NCBI RefSeq assembly: GCF_949987515.2
Contig: NC_082692.2
Location: 85,383,488-85,447,487 of the forward strand
Reading direction: 5' to 3'
Length of the DNA: 64,000 nucleotides
Source: Delphinus delphis
Lineage: Eukaryota; Chordata; Mammalia; Artiodactyla; Delphinidae
Part shown: positions 22,261-34,559 of the stretch, piece by piece
Layout: each line of letters starts with the position of its first letter
Position numbering within the stretch: the first letter of the stretch is position 1
Program-made: the position numbers and the translations under genes
The notes under the pieces: generated by a model
Databases searched by the model: none
Seen by the model: the letters and a program-made list of their open reading frames with translations, nothing else
What the model was told of the DNA's origin: nothing

Positions 22261-22587
22261 TAAGAAAAGATGTTGTGAGCTGTGGTTGGGAGAGGCAGCT
22301 TTCGGTTGCTGGGCATTGCAGCTGAGAATGAGTGTTTGTGGTGTTTCCAGAATGATGTGAAGAGCCTTCCACTTGTTCCCCTTCCCCTGGTGAAACATTT
22401 ATGAGTGAGTTGTATTTCTGGTTCACGGCCAGTTCCGTCATCATGCTCCATGCCACAGTTCAGAGCCCTCTGGGAAAAGTGGGTTGAGGAAAGAAGGAGA
22501 GGTCAAATGAATGGAGAGAAAAAGCGCTCTCAGGGACTGAGAATACGCCTGCAGAAGTGGCCCTGAGACTTCAAGAGTTTGTGTGGG

Positions 22588-22808
22588 GCTTCCCTGGTGG
22601 CACACTGGTTGAGAGTCCGCCTGCCGATGCAAGGGACACGGGTTCGTGCCCCGGTCTGGGAAGATCCCACATGCCGCGGAGCGGTTGGGCCCGTGAGCCA
22701 CGGCCGCTGAGCCTGCGCGTCCGGAGCCTGTGCTCCGCAACAGGAGAGGCCGCAACAGTGAGAGGCCCGCGTACCGCAAAAAGAAACAGTGAGAGGCCCG
22801 CATACCGC
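22588..22808 (+). mobile_element. CHR SINE, short form, duplicated tail and no poly-A
   Basis: Complete head and body. The 3' segment AACAGTGAGAGGCCCGC(G/A) plus TACCGC occurs twice, at 22754-22777 and 22785-22808, separated by AAAAAGA. The second copy has no A tail, and no convincing target-site duplication is visible; only GTGTG is shared at the two edges. Confidence 0.9.
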
Positions 22809-22817
22809 GTGTGATTT

Positions 22818-23639
22818 CTTCTATCATTTCAGTTTCGACAACTCACACAAATAAATAAGCAGCCACACTTCCTAGAATTCCCGGATGCCAGTCGGGAAGG
22901 GCAACCACTTTAACTATGATGCAGCGAGGGGCGTTCCTTACTCGGCTGACCGGGAAGAGCCGGAAGTCCATGAGAAAATGCCAGTTTCTGGTTACCAACA
23001 AGACAATGTCATCACGCCAGCAAGCGTTCACACTGTGCATCAGGGCGTGTGCGCCGCACATAACTCTCACGACACAACATCATGAGGCGGACACTAGCCT
23101 GCCCATCCCAAATGAGAGGTAGGTCTTTCTAACTACTCAACCAGAAATATGCCATTTTGGGTCCCTGCCAATACCTGGAAGCCAAAAAAAGCAACAGTCC
23201 AGCTAGCAGGGTGCCTCAGGCAGAGGGTTTCGTGAACAGGAGCTCTCTTTGATTAAGGGAAAAGAAAAAGAGAGTCTAGCACGTGCCAATGGGAGAAGAG
23301 CAATAAAACGTAAAACACAGCTATGCTCTTGCCAACAGCAGCGGGCCATCACTGGGCGCCCACTGGTACCAGTGCTGTGACGGCTCTGGGTACAAGAGCC
23401 AGGCTTGTGTCTTGGCCAACCCACAGTGGCCCAGGGCCAAGGAGCGAAGGCAGGGGGCCTAGCTCTCCATCTCTCCCTTGCTCAGTGGGGCTCAACACAC
23501 GCCCAGTCCTCCTGGCCTCCTCCCTTTCCCAGGCCTGCCCAACCCAGGCATCACCCTCGACTTAGAACCCACCTCCTTGTAATCCCGCACGGCAACACTG
23601 GCCAGTTCTGTCCCCCTTTCTGCAGGGACCAGCTGTCAA
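22818..23639. other. No gene; unassigned sequence
   Basis: Moderate to high GC without a recognised exon or repeat. Confidence 0.35.
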
Positions 23640-23800
23640 TGTGCAACGAAAAGAGCTTTGGGGTCAGGTGGTCCTACACCCAAATCACACCTGGGCCACT
23701 TGCCAAGCTCTGAGACTTTAGGCAAGTCATTTCACGTCACGGGGCATCAGTTTTGCCCTCTGCCAGCTGGGGACAATGCAAGATGGCACTAAGGGGTGTG
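23640..23800 (+). repeat. MIR SINE fragment
   Basis: 'gagctttggggtcaggtggt', 'ccacttgccaagctctgaga' and 'ctttaggcaagtcatttcac' follow the 5' half of MIR. Confidence 0.65.
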
Positions 23801-25654
23801 ATATAAGAAAAACCTCACAGGCAGGACTCAATGAGGTTTGGGTTTCCTGACTCTAAGGATTTCATGACTAATCAAAACATGCTTTTCCTCCCCTAAAACA
23901 TTTGCATTTTAAAAAGAGTTCATGAGAGATCTTTATAGGTTAGGTATTTGCAGGCAGTAGATAAGGATTAACTTGGTGGAAACTGGAAGGTAGATGGGAT
24001 CATATGGGAAGAAGGGGACCCTCTGGAGGCCTTCACACTTCATGGCTGGTGTGCAGACTGTGGATAAGCCTTTTCAGAATCATCCAGAGAGCCCAGTGGG
24101 GCAGGGAAGAAAGCTGACCTGTGTTCCAACACCTGCAGGGACTTTGATGCAGAGTATGTCTAGAATGTCCCCTACGCTTCCCAGACATAAGACAGGTCCT
24201 GCTGAGGGGATTTCTGTTTGAACCGGTTTTTCCTGCATGAATCCACTTGGCAAAACAAAAACAAAAGTGATTTCCCAAAAGTTTTTCACACATGTAAAGC
24301 ATTTCTTGATGTCAGCCCAGCTCTTGCAAAGCCAGTTTCTCACACCCCAAGTAACCTTTCGAGCTACATGCCTCATTTTGAATGGAGAGGATGAGAAACA
24401 GTTTCAGAGAATTTTCCTATGTATCATGCCTCCAAAAATAGCCCTTTATTTCCTTCTTATCCAGTGACGAAAAAGGTTACCAGCAGTCTAAAAGCAAAGG
24501 GTTGAGAAACTCACACTTTAGAAATGAGGATGCGTGTATGGAAGAAAAAGAAACTCTCTGCTTCTGACTGTCTTCTCTCCTCTCTCCGGTATTTCAGTGA
24601 GTTCTCTGAAGTCAGGCTCCCGTTTTCTGGGCCCTTCTTGTCTAGTGTCTGGGGCACTGTTCTCCACTGTGGCTGAAACACCCTGTCACCACGAGCCTGT
24701 GCTGATAGGGAGACGTTTGGTTTGGTGCAGGGGAATTCTGGGGTTCCTGATTCATTTATGTAGTTTCCTCTTTTTTTTTTTTTCCTGAGGAAGCCCAGAA
24801 AGAGGAATGGGCAGCTGTTGCCAAGTCCTATGGACACCTGAGTTCGAACTCTCCTGAAAGATGTCACAGTGTCTATCTGACAGCCTGTAGGAGGGCTGCT
24901 CTGAGGGGTGAAGCAGTCAGAACTCCTTGAGTAAGGAGCCGAACCCTAACTCAAACTGCTGTCAGCAAAGAGAGATGGCGCTGGCTCGGGCAGCAGGGAG
25001 GGACCCGGTGACAGGCACCCACATCTAAGGCAGGCATGCCACAGGGAGGACTCACGAGTTAGAGCTGGTGCGCCCTGTCCCCTCTCTCTCCCTGCCTGCC
25101 TCTGCTTTCTGCATTCTCCCAGGCTGCTGTTTCACAAGGCCTCCTCCACGCAGTGGGAAGACGGCACCGCTGCTCCCGGCTGACACAGCTGCCCCTTGTC
25201 GTCTCTACCTCACAGCATCCGTCGTTTATCTCAGGGGAGGATGCTGACTGGGCCTGCAAGTTGCTGCCATTACTCCTTGGACCACCATCCCTGGATCACC
25301 TTTGCTGGCCGGATGAGGTGCCAGGATGGGCCAGGCCTGACTCATATGCCCACCTCTGGCCCAGGCAGTTGTGCTGAATTCCAGAAGGGCATTGCCAATA
25401 CTTGCTGGACAGGAAAGAAGCAAAAGCTATGAGTAGTCCACTTGCAGGGGCAGGAGAGCTTGCCCAGAGCCGAGGGAACCTGCCGCGGGGCGCAGCAGAG
25501 GCAGCAGCGAAGCGGATGCAGTGAATTTGCTTCTACAACTGTGCTGGGTTTGGGGAGATTTCTACACAGAAATGCCCGTGACATGGTTGCCACGGACGGC
25601 TTGAAGGGACCGAAAAAAGAGAGCAAGCTGGGAGACCTGTGATGAGTCCCATGG
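23801..25654. other. No gene; long unassigned stretch
   Basis: About 1.85 kb without a recognisable repeat family or exon. Overlapping frames on both strands near 24033-24376 and 25153-25626 lack domains. Confidence 0.35.
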
Positions 25655-26050
25655 GCTATTTTTAATGGGGAAAATACAGAAACATTTTAAATATCCAACA
25701 ACGGAGCAATGGTTAAGTAAATTATACCACCTACTCTTAACAGACCATCATCAAGAAGTTTTTATGACAGAGAGCAAAATGGCTACATGATAAGGTTAAA
25801 GGTGAGAGGCAGGACACAGAAATCTATATGCTATGTGGGCTTAACCATGTACCACCATCCCTCTGAAAAATGATAAACAGAAAAATATGCCTACTCACCA
25901 CGGTAGTGTTTGGGCTGTAGGATTATGTGCCCTTCACCTCCTTATCGCTATACCTTTTTGTCTTTATTTCACTTTCTCCCTTTTATAGCGAGCCTGTCTT
26001 CCTTTGGTAATGAGAAACAAAAAATAACTGTAATAATATCCTCGAATTGA
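25655..26050 (+). mobile_element. Old L1 3' end
   Basis: 'aaatatccaacaacggagca', 'atggttaagtaaattatacc' and later 'ttttgtctttatttcacttt' match an L1M 3' end, strongly diverged. Confidence 0.5.
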
Positions 26051-26194
26051 GCTCTAGAGGTTTGAGAATAACTAGAGGAGATTTTAACAATTCCTGGAAT
26101 CCCAGGAGACCGACTCCTGAGAGCCGGTGTGGGGAGACAGAAGAGACAGGCAAAAAGGAGAGAATCCCAAGAAACTAAAATCCTTCTCTTTCTC

Positions 26195-26365
26195 TTGAAA
26201 GCAGTATTTTCTGAGTAGCTTTACAAAGATTATCTCCTTTAAATGTTTCCAATAACTCTAAGATGTCAGTACAATTGTCCACCCCATCTTTCAGATGCGG
26301 AAACAGAGGTTCTGGGAGGTTAGCTGACTTGTCCAGATCACACAGCCAGCAGAGAGAAAAAGCTG
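26195..26365 (-). repeat. MIR SINE fragment
   Basis: 'tttctgagtagctttacaaa', 'tttcagatgcggaaacagag' and 'gttagctgacttgtccagat' with 'cacacagccagcag' are the reverse MIR core. Confidence 0.75.
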
Positions 26366-26450
26366 GGCTTGGAACCTTGCTCTCTTCACGGCACTGCAGC
26401 AGAAGGAAGTGTGGGTGGGGGAAGGAGAAAGAATGACAGTTTCCCCCCAG

Positions 26451-26565
26451 TAAACATTCCCAGAGAAGGGTCTGACCCAAGGCAGAAAAACACCACACTC
26501 ACGCAGAATTTATTTTAGATTAGGGAGACACCTGTAAGAGCGTGGCATCAGTTTATTGTTTTCAA
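26451..26565 (+). repeat. Direct-repeat copy 1 of an unassigned ~105-bp sequence
   Basis: Contains 'acaccacactcacgcagaat' and 'ctgtaagagcgtggcatcag'. The same order recurs at 27882-27990 with roughly 80-85% identity by eye. The family is unknown. Confidence 0.75.
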
Positions 26566-26640
26566 AGATGAGACCACTGAGGCCCAGAGAGGGTAAGTGA
26601 CATGCCCAAGGTCACACAGCAAGTGTGTTGCCAAAGGTAG
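26566..26640 (-). repeat. MIR SINE fragment
   Basis: 'gatgagaccactgaggccca', 'gagagggtaagtgacatgcc' and 'caaggtcacacagcaagtgt' are the reverse MIR core. Confidence 0.75.
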
Positions 26641-27881
26641 TCAAGGCTTGTCATTAGCAGTGCAGGGCTCTTTGGTGGCCATCGCGTGGCAGTGCGTCAT
26701 CTGTTATAAAAAGAAGCAGGCACCTCAGTAGGAAGGGAGCATCTGTGCCTGTCTCCTAGAAACACGCATCCCTGAGACGGATCTAGAGCTACGAGGGATG
26801 GATGGACTTCTTGATACAGGGCTGGAAAATCTGTTATGTTTAATTACTGTTCAAAAACCATATGTAACTTAAAGGCATTTTTTTGGAAAAGGTAAGGAAG
26901 AGCCTTTACATGTCTCTTCATACCCATATATTTTTTCAGTGTATTTTGTTTCTGTTGCACTCGGCCTTAGGTTGCCAAGGAGACCGTTATCAGCAGAACT
27001 AAGTTGTTGGTGAATAATTAATTGTCCGTCCCCAGCTGAGGCTCGGAAAGAGAACTTCTCAGAGGGTCTCTGTAGGGTTCGGGCAGAATCGGCCTCTGTC
27101 TACGGCCGAGAGAGGAATGAGGGGCCAGCGTGATGGCCACAGAAGAGGTGGGGGAGCGAGATGCAGGCTCCCCCACCCCCCCCAACGGCAGTCTCAGCAG
27201 CGGTCACTGCCACGGCCACCCACGGCCCTACACCTGACCAACGCAGGGGACCTTGCAGGCCACCCATGGCCACCGTTGGCATTTTCTTGTTTGAGAGATT
27301 TCCTAGCACCGAGGTCTTGAGGTGGCCCGTAGCAGGCCAGAAGTGCCAAAAAAACTATTGGGAGCAGCCCTCGACCAGTGAGTGATGGAGGGACACAGGC
27401 TGCTCTCCACGGGCACCCCGTGTCCCAGGAGGATTCAGCTCCGCTGACCCACGTGCTTGCTTGCTAACACACACTTTATCGGCTTCCTTCCTTTCCCAGG
27501 CTTACTCCTTGGCTCGCCAATCAGTGTTTCCTGAAAACATCTCCCAAATCAACTCCTTGCATTCAGATTGTTGCCTCAAGTCTGCTCCTGGGCCAACAGG
27601 CACTGAGAAGATCACAGTGTGGGCAAGACCCCTTTGGGACGCAGGACCTAGGAGCAGTGTTTCCCACCTGCTGTTCTGTTCTGCCTTCGCGTGTCAAAGA
27701 ATAACCTGTAACATGCGATTTCTCCAGCTCCTCCTTTCTTTTTTTAGATTAGCCTAAACCCAAATGATTGCATGCTCTCAATGACAATTTCTCTCCAGTA
27801 AACACAAAAGGAGTTGAGGGGCTCCGAAACCTTGGTGAGTGTGTGAACCAGCTAAAGAGTGCTTGATCTATAACTCGGCGT
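26641..27881. other. No gene; unassigned sequence
   Basis: Includes a GC-rich segment at 27100-27260 with a C run near 27171-27182. It is not long or CpG-dense enough to call a CpG island by eye. No exon is recognised. Confidence 0.35.
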
Positions 27882-27990
27882 TTATGTTCCCAGAGAAGGT
27901 TATGATCCAAGACAGGAAAACACCACAGTCACGCAGAATTTGTTTTAAATTACAGGACCCTTGTAAGAGCGTGGCATCATTTTATTGCTC
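27882..27990 (+). repeat. Direct-repeat copy 2 of an unassigned ~105-bp sequence
   Basis: Contains 'acaccacagtcacgcagaat' and 'ttgtaagagcgtggcatcat'. It is the partner of 26451-26565 in the same orientation, about 1.43 kb away. Confidence 0.75.
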
Positions 27991-28904
27991 AAGTAGCTGC
28001 AACTAAGCGTCAGCCCAGGTCTGCCTGGCTTCTCCAGCTACATGTGCTCCTAACCTTCCAGTACTTTCTGTCTGGACCTTTCCAATTCAACTTCCTCAGG
28101 TCGAAAGAGTTGCAAATCCCAGCTGAGATGTATAGTCAGACACCTATTCGGCGCATTAAACAATTCGGAACATCTTTCAGGTGAGGTGTTCAGCTAATAT
28201 TCTTGATTATGCAGAAGAGAACTTTGGGTTATAAGCACCTCTGCCCCTTTGTAACGCAAAGGGACCGGATCTTAAGGTTCCTAGAAAGCACCGAGTCCTC
28301 TGGAACCTTCAGTGGTTCAGAGAAGCAGAAACCACCCTCCACCTTTCCTCAAACATACAGACTGCCCACTTTACCTCTGAGCTCTTACTCAATTCTACTC
28401 CACAGAATACAGTGTTAGAACTTAAACCTCTGTTCTTCTCCAGTTCATCTCAAAATCCGCTAATGAACTAACCATCTGAAAGTTTTCTCCGTTGTCACAA
28501 AAAGTTGCGTATCTTAAACACTTAATAATACAGTGATGCTACAACTGCATTCAGGTAGCGGCAACTTTCTTTGCCAGCATCTAAAAATGTGCCAACCTTT
28601 CTGGGTTGTTAAAATGAAGACTCTTCCCTCTGCCCACCCCCCTAAAAGTTTCTAACACATGAATTGTCTTGCCAAGCACTGTTGAGAATTACACAGCAGC
28701 GAACCATCTATTTCCCACAGACAGCAGTGTTTACTTCTGCAGCGAGGGAAGAAGAAGCACTTTGGTGTTTTTTTGTTTTTTCCAGCTGGCTGGCTACTTC
28801 ATACAAAATCACCAAGGTTAGACAAACATAACAGGGAGAGAATGTGTTTATCACTACAAGCAATGCAACTTCTGGGTGTATGGGCAGAACGCGGGAAAAG
28901 GTAA
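27991..28904. other. No gene; unassigned sequence
   Basis: No repeat or exon recognised. Confidence 0.35.
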
Positions 28905-29080
28905 GAGCGCAGGCAGACAGACCCAAGTTCAAGTTCTAGCCCTTCTCCTCCTCAGCTGGGAGACCTCGGGCAGGTTGCTGTACATCTCTGAGCTTCGGTT
29001 TCCTCACAGAGTTATTGTGGGGATGAAGAGGAGACAATATATAGGAAGTGCTAAGCTCAGTGCCTGGGCACAGTGCCTAG
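28905..29080 (+). repeat. MIR SINE, fairly complete
   Basis: 'acccaagttcaagttctagc', 'ctgggagacctcgggcaggt', 'gagcttcggtttcctcacag' and 'ctaagctcagtgcctgggca' follow MIR from head to tail. Confidence 0.8.
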
Positions 29081-29419
29081 GCTGGTCAATTAATTATATC
29101 TCCTTTCTTCTTCTCCAAGTAAAGGAAGCACCTCCCTAAACAAGGAGGCAGGAAGGGTGTTGTGGACATGTGCTTTTGCCTGCCCATCACTCTTTCCTCC
29201 TCCTTCCAAGGACCGCATTCTTTTTTCCCCAGTGATAACCTTTTACATGTGTTGGGTGAGGTCTACTGCCTTCTTTTCTCTTCAGCCACCAAGGTGGGAA
29301 TGAGTCTTAGCCTTTGCTGAACCTCCCACCCTGCCCGAACTACAATGATAGGTACAGGAATGGATACATGAGTCAAAATGTCTCTATTCTGAGTCCTCCC
29401 TGGAACTTTCTTCCGGTTG

Positions 29420-29770
29420 GAGATACCATAATAGATTCGTTCAGTGATAAATTTGTACGGGTGAGGACTTTATGCATATGGTGGCTGCCTTTCCTGCTGC
29501 ATCAGAGTTTGCTCAGAAAAGTAGAACCTGTAGAACACGCACATCATGGCGGATCTGTTACAGTGATTTGGCCTTTTGTCATTGTAAGGGTGGTTAAATA
29601 GCCTACAGGAGGGTGTTCTTTCTGTGTGGAGTGCAGGAAGCTGAGGTCTGCAGGGCAGGCTGTTGAGAAGGGAAGAAGGACAGGAAGCAGGGGAAGCAAA
29701 GATAAACTGAATTCCGCGAGGATGGGCAGGAATTCATGTGGTGAGACTAGAATACACACTGGTCTCACCC
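29420..29770 (+). repeat. Unnamed dispersed repeat, copy A
   Basis: Shares an ordered set of blocks with 36000-36310: 'actttatgcatatggtggct', 'gtttgctcagaaaagtagaa', 'ctgaggtctgcagggcaggc' and 'gataaactgaattccgcgag'. The family is not named. Confidence 0.6.
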
Positions 29771-30498
29771 CACCTCCAAGCGACCCACTTCAATGATGGA
29801 AGTAAGCTGGAGGAGAAGCTGGCATCCTTCATCGAGCTAAACAAGCACTTGGCCCAGGAGTAAGAACAGAAGGTGAAGGAAGATCCAGCAGAGGTTGGAG
29901 ATGTTGTATAAGCCCAACCCCACAAGGTGAGTGAACAGGTAAGGAACAGCATGAGCAAGCCATGGCAGTGCCTCATAACCCGCACTGGCCTTCCAAGCAT
30001 AGAAAGAAATACGAATGCTGCTCTAGTTCCACATCCAAATCTCATATAAAAAGTCTACGTGGTTCATACTAACCAGGAACTATGCAGAGAAGTGAATTCT
30101 GGGAAATGTAGTTCTAGCTTAGCTAAGCCGACAGAACAAATTTACTACACCAGCTGTACGATGAGAACCATTTAAGAAACGGGGAGAGAGGAAAAGCCCT
30201 GATGATACCATTTGAGCATCTGGATCCAGCCAGTCCTGAAGCTATAACTATCCCTAGAATTTCCAGTTGTGTGAACCACTTAGCTTATGCTGGTTTAAAT
30301 TGTGTGTCTGTCTCTGAAAAGAAAGTGGCCTGACCAATATAAGTATCTAGTTCAGCTTCCAACAGTAATTTGGTTCAGGAGTTGTAACAGAATTCCACTG
30401 AAGACCCTAACTTTGTCATGGCAATTAGGAACAAACTAAAACCTCTTGGATAAGAGGGAATGACTAGTACAGAGCATTTTCACTTCTGATGGGTAAAG
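29771..30498. other. No gene; unassigned sequence
   Basis: A Lys/Glu-rich plus-strand frame from about 29795 has two in-frame stops by 29950. It matches no family I recognise, so I do not call a pseudogene. Confidence 0.35.
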
Positions 30499-30561
30499 AA
30501 TTTGCTAAGAACTGGCAAAAATTTGCTAAGAACTGGCAAAAATTTGCTAAGAACTGGCAAT
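30499..30561. repeat. 21-bp x 3 minisatellite
   Basis: Three head-to-tail copies of a unit containing TTTGCTAAGAACTGGCAA, starting at 30501, 30522 and 30543. The copies are essentially identical over the shared core, so the array is probably young. Confidence 0.93.
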
Positions 30562-31269
30562 AAAACATGATTAATGTCTGCTATTAACATACTACCAAGT
30601 GGCAGGTGTAATCTTTGTAGGAGGTAGGCTGACACATGTGGGAAGCCAAAGGGACGCCCAGACAGAACCGCATAGGTGGGGAACCCCCATATTTCAAACT
30701 TTCATTCTTGGTTTTGCAGGTCAAAAGACTTCATCTCATCGGCTTTGGAAGGGGGGGTCTGACCTCCTTACCATTCCCTCAAGAGACTGATAAATAAACC
30801 AGTGTAAATTAATTTACAAAGAGGGGATATATTTTTCCAGCAACTGGAATCTTCGCGCCCCTCACCAAAGATACATCTTTCCCAGAGATAGTTCACCTGG
30901 GATATCGAATGAAGATTCAGAATGCTTTTTTGAAGAACATGGTACAGTCGGAGGGAGATTTTACCCAGGCTCTGAGCAAGCCTGGTAAACCCTTATTCTC
31001 CAAAAGTGGACAAAGTACTTGTGAATGTCATGAGATTTGGAGTCTTCTTTTCTTAGACGGTTGTTTGGATCATGTTCCATTCTCAAAATACTCTGTAATT
31101 TTTGTGACTCTGTTACCATATCACCTTATTGTCCCGGTTATGGATAACTTCTTAGAATATCACCTACACAGACTTTCAACTTCACCACTAAGAACAGGCT
31201 TTAAAAAAATTAGGTTTTGAAAAAAAATTATTTCCTTCTCCTTCTTCTAAATGAAAACTTTTCTCTATT
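30562..31269. other. No gene; unassigned sequence
   Basis: No repeat or exon recognised. The 103-codon frame at 30909-31220 has no recognisable domain. Confidence 0.35.
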
Positions 31270-32030
31270 CACAACACTTCTGACACCAAATGTGCAAGTC
31301 TTCTGCACCAAACACTTCTCCAGTTCTCTGTAGACACCAATGAGGTGTCCAGTAATTCAATCCAATGCTGACCCTGACGACCCGGAGTTAGCCCAAACCC
31401 ACAGGTTTAGGGCTCAGTCCCATAAGACAGCCCCCAACTTCAGACACCAATAGCAGGTAGCGGGCTGTCAGGTCACCCATGCTACTGTCCGACCTGGCTA
31501 CAAATCAAGGATTCTCATGACCCCTCCACAGGTTCAAAAATTTGCTATAGTGGCTCATAGAACTCAGGGAAATACTTATATGGTTTATTTTAAAGGATAT
31601 AAAAGAACAGCCAGATAAAGAGGTACATTGGGTGAGACTGCAAGGGTTTCGATCAGAGGAGTGTTTTGTTCCCATGGAGCTGTGCTGCATACCTTCTTGG
31701 CATGCGAATGTGTTCGCCAACCTGGAAGCCCTCTGAGCCCCCTAATTTGGGGATTTTTATGGAGGCTTCATTATGTAGTCACGATAGATTACGAACTCAA
31801 TCTCTAGCCCCTTTCCATTTCCTGGAAGATGGAGTATACGGTCTGAAAGTACTAACCTTCTTATCATGGCTTAGTCTTTCTGGTGACCAGCCTCCACCTG
31901 GGAGCCCACCAAGAGTCAGCTCATTAGAAAAAAGAGGTTCCTATCACCAGGAAATTCCAAGGCGTTTAGGAGCTCCATGTCAAGAACCAAGGGAAAAATA
32001 TATTTCTTATCATATCACAACATCGTACTT
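31270..32030. mobile_element. Old LTR-like element, ERVL-type
   Basis: Ordered blocks: 'caatgaggtgtccagtaatt', 'tatagtggctcatagaactc', 'agggaaatacttatatggtt', 'tatggaggcttcattatgta', 'cctggaagatggagtata' and 'cccaccaagagtcagctcat', then 'ttatcatatcacaac'. This is an old mammalian ERV LTR pattern I recognise. The exact family and orientation are not certain. The 141-codon frame at 31666-32091 lies inside it and is not a gene. Confidence 0.6.
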
Positions 32031-32494
32031 TCCAAGCTTTTTAGGTACCAGGCAGTGTGCACCAACAAATGGAGGACAAACACACGGATAAGATATAGTC
32101 ATTCCCTCAAAGTGCGCAAAGGATCACCCTCCTCATTCTAGATACCATTTTTCTAATCATGCTACCAAAAATTCCATTACTATTTGGGAAAGCCACCTCC
32201 CACTACATGTTGAGCCTATGATCTGCCAAAGTCCTATATATTTTTCTTCTTCCTCAGTACGTATGTATTAGAGCCAACTGCTCCCCTACGCCACCCCAGT
32301 TCATTCCTTCAGTGGATGCTTTAAATTGTCTTAAACTTATCTTCTTCCAATTTCAAAACTAGTAAATGCAGCATACAGAATCGTTAGGACACCATGCCCC
32401 CGCCAACTTTTTAAAACTACTTTTATTCTCAGGTAGTTACTTTCTCAAGCCTGGGAGGCCCCTTGTCCACTAACTGCACTAAGAGTGGATGGAT
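32031..32494. other. No gene; unassigned sequence
   Basis: AT-rich; no repeat or exon recognised. Confidence 0.35.
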
Positions 32495-33110
32495 GGGATG
32501 GACCTCACACCCATCACCACTCTTGGTCTCTGGTCCTACTGCCCTGCTACAAGCCGCCTTCATCTCTTACCAGGCAGCCCAGTTGCTTTGTGTCCTGTCT
32601 TGTTACTTCTAGTTTCATGTATCCCCTTCACAGCAGCCAGAGTGTCACTTAAAATGTCAATCAGATCACCGCCCTCCCTTGCTTAAATCCCGCCAATTAT
32701 GCTTCAGGGAAGCTAGAATACAACCCAACACCTCTCAGGGTCTACAAGGCTTTGTTTCCCTCTTCACTTCCTCATTCTTCACATTCCAGCCTCTTGGGGC
32801 TTCTCTCTGACCCTCAAGCATGCCCAGCTGCTCCCCCTTCAGGTTCTCAGCACAGGGAATGCTCCGCCCTCTCCTGGCTGGCTCCTTCTGACTTGGGCCT
32901 CACATCACAGGTCACCACTCCCGAGAAGCTCTCGCCATCTACCTCCCTCGGGAGGTCTCTCCCTACCTTTCCACCACTTGTTTATACCCCCTTTTCTGCT
33001 TTATGTTTTGTCACTGCACTTATCAATATCTGAAAATATATTGCATGTTTCTGAGTTTACTGACCTCCGACTCCACAAGCATGTACATTCCCTAAGGGTG
33101 CGTTGTTGAA
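32495..33110 (+). repeat. L2 LINE 3' region
   Basis: Long L2 match by order: 'cactcttggtctctggtcct', 'gtcacttaaaatgtcaatca', 'cttcctcattcttcacattc', 'cgggaggtctctccctacct', 'actgcacttatcaatatctg' and 'cccctaaggg'-like sequence at the end. It is 5' truncated. Confidence 0.8.
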
Positions 33111-34499
33111 AGACCCCACAGCAGAGTGGTTCTAGTAGTTTCCTTCATATCTAGCAGTGGGAAACGGGCCCCAGGTGCTTCACCATCCCTCGTCTATTTC
33201 CTTTAGCCCTGCCCTCATCTTTGTAAATGGTGTCTTCTTCATTAAACTCTCCTTCATGATCCCGGCAAACGGGCCATCTCTTCCCTCCCAGGTGCTTAAC
33301 TCAGGTTTTAACTTGACTTTCGGGACAAAGGAAGAGGCAAGTGTCCCGATGAGAGATGCTGGACTATCAAGGGCTAGTCCTCTGCCCTTTGGTCCAAGCG
33401 TCAGGACAGTTACCTCCCTCCTGATCCCTGAAGGCTCTTTCATTTCCTTCCAGTGATTGGCATCATGGAGACACAGGAATTATGCATTAATGGATCTCTA
33501 AAACTTAAGCACTGAATCAGGCCCTTTATTTATAGCTCGTTTTATAAATGTGAATTAAAGTGGGCCAGTCTTATGACACACTCCAATTTATTATCCCCAC
33601 TTGATGGCCTGGATAGTTAAATACTTCAGTGAATAAACTTAGAATTCATTAAGTCTCATTTTGTCATATTTCATGTATTTGCAATCCACTCTGTTCCCTG
33701 GCAGTTTTCAAACAAGTAAATTAAGCCTGGCTCTGAAATTTATGGATGTAGTCTTCTAATATTCCTTTAATTAGAAACTCCTATGCAGCTTCCTAAGCAA
33801 GCCACCCATGGAGATAACTTATGGGACTGGGGCTCCTTATTGTATGACGACTTCCTAATTCCATTTTTTTCCCTTAAGCTCTCATTAGCTCTGAAACACC
33901 CTGTAGGTAATGTTCTGTAGAAGCACAGGCAGGAGGGCTAACTTTTCACCTTCAGGTGGGCATTAAGCAAGTTTGGTAATAGTTTATTGGTTTAGTTTTC
34001 ACTGTTGAATATTAGTGGAGTGGAATTGAGCCACATAGCCCCTGGTCAAGGGGGAGCTTTCTGAGAGCGTTTAAAGACCACAGTTAATTGTATTTGGGGA
34101 GAGGGAGTCTACCTGCCCCGTTTATGTTTCTAGTTGCAAAGATCTACCTAAACCTATTCTGTCACCACTTGTGCTGGATACAGCTGCCATTTTGGATATC
34201 GTGTTAACTACTTGTGGGAGAGGGGAGAGTGGAGAGGGGGGAGCAGAGAGGAGGAGAGCATATGGCACGTATCCAGGTGTGGCATTTGAGCACAGCTTGG
34301 ATGGCCCAAGTAGCTCTGTTAAGTGTGCCTAAAATCAGATAATACTCCAGGACTCTGGGTTCAGCTGCTTATGGTGGGAACTGTGCAAGAGGACTAGGGA
34401 GTTAGAGGTATCTGAGAGTTTTAGAGCTAAACACGTTTGGCCTGAAACTTAATGAAGAGCATTAGAAGGAGTCAAGTCAGTCAACAAAATATTTATTCA
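33111..34499. other. No gene; unassigned sequence
   Basis: About 1.4 kb without a recognised repeat or exon. A purine-rich GAGAGGGGAG tract lies near 34215-34260. Confidence 0.35.
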
Positions 34500-34559
34500 G
34501 CTCCTATTACGTGTGCTCCTACTTCTAGATGCTGGAGATAGAGCCCTGATCGGGCAGCT

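Noticed and set aside
27100..27260. Possible CpG island and first exon
   Set aside because: It is GC-rich but short, with a C homopolymer and few CpGs. No splice donor or transcript evidence is visible.
29793..30045. Lys/Glu-rich frame that looked like a processed pseudogene
   Set aside because: It has two early in-frame stops, no A tail, no flanking duplication, and no protein family that I recognise.
30499..30561. CRISPR-like spaced repeats
   Set aside because: The repeats are contiguous with no spacers, in a mammalian genome.
31666..32091. 141-codon plus-strand open frame
   Set aside because: It sits in an old LTR-like element.
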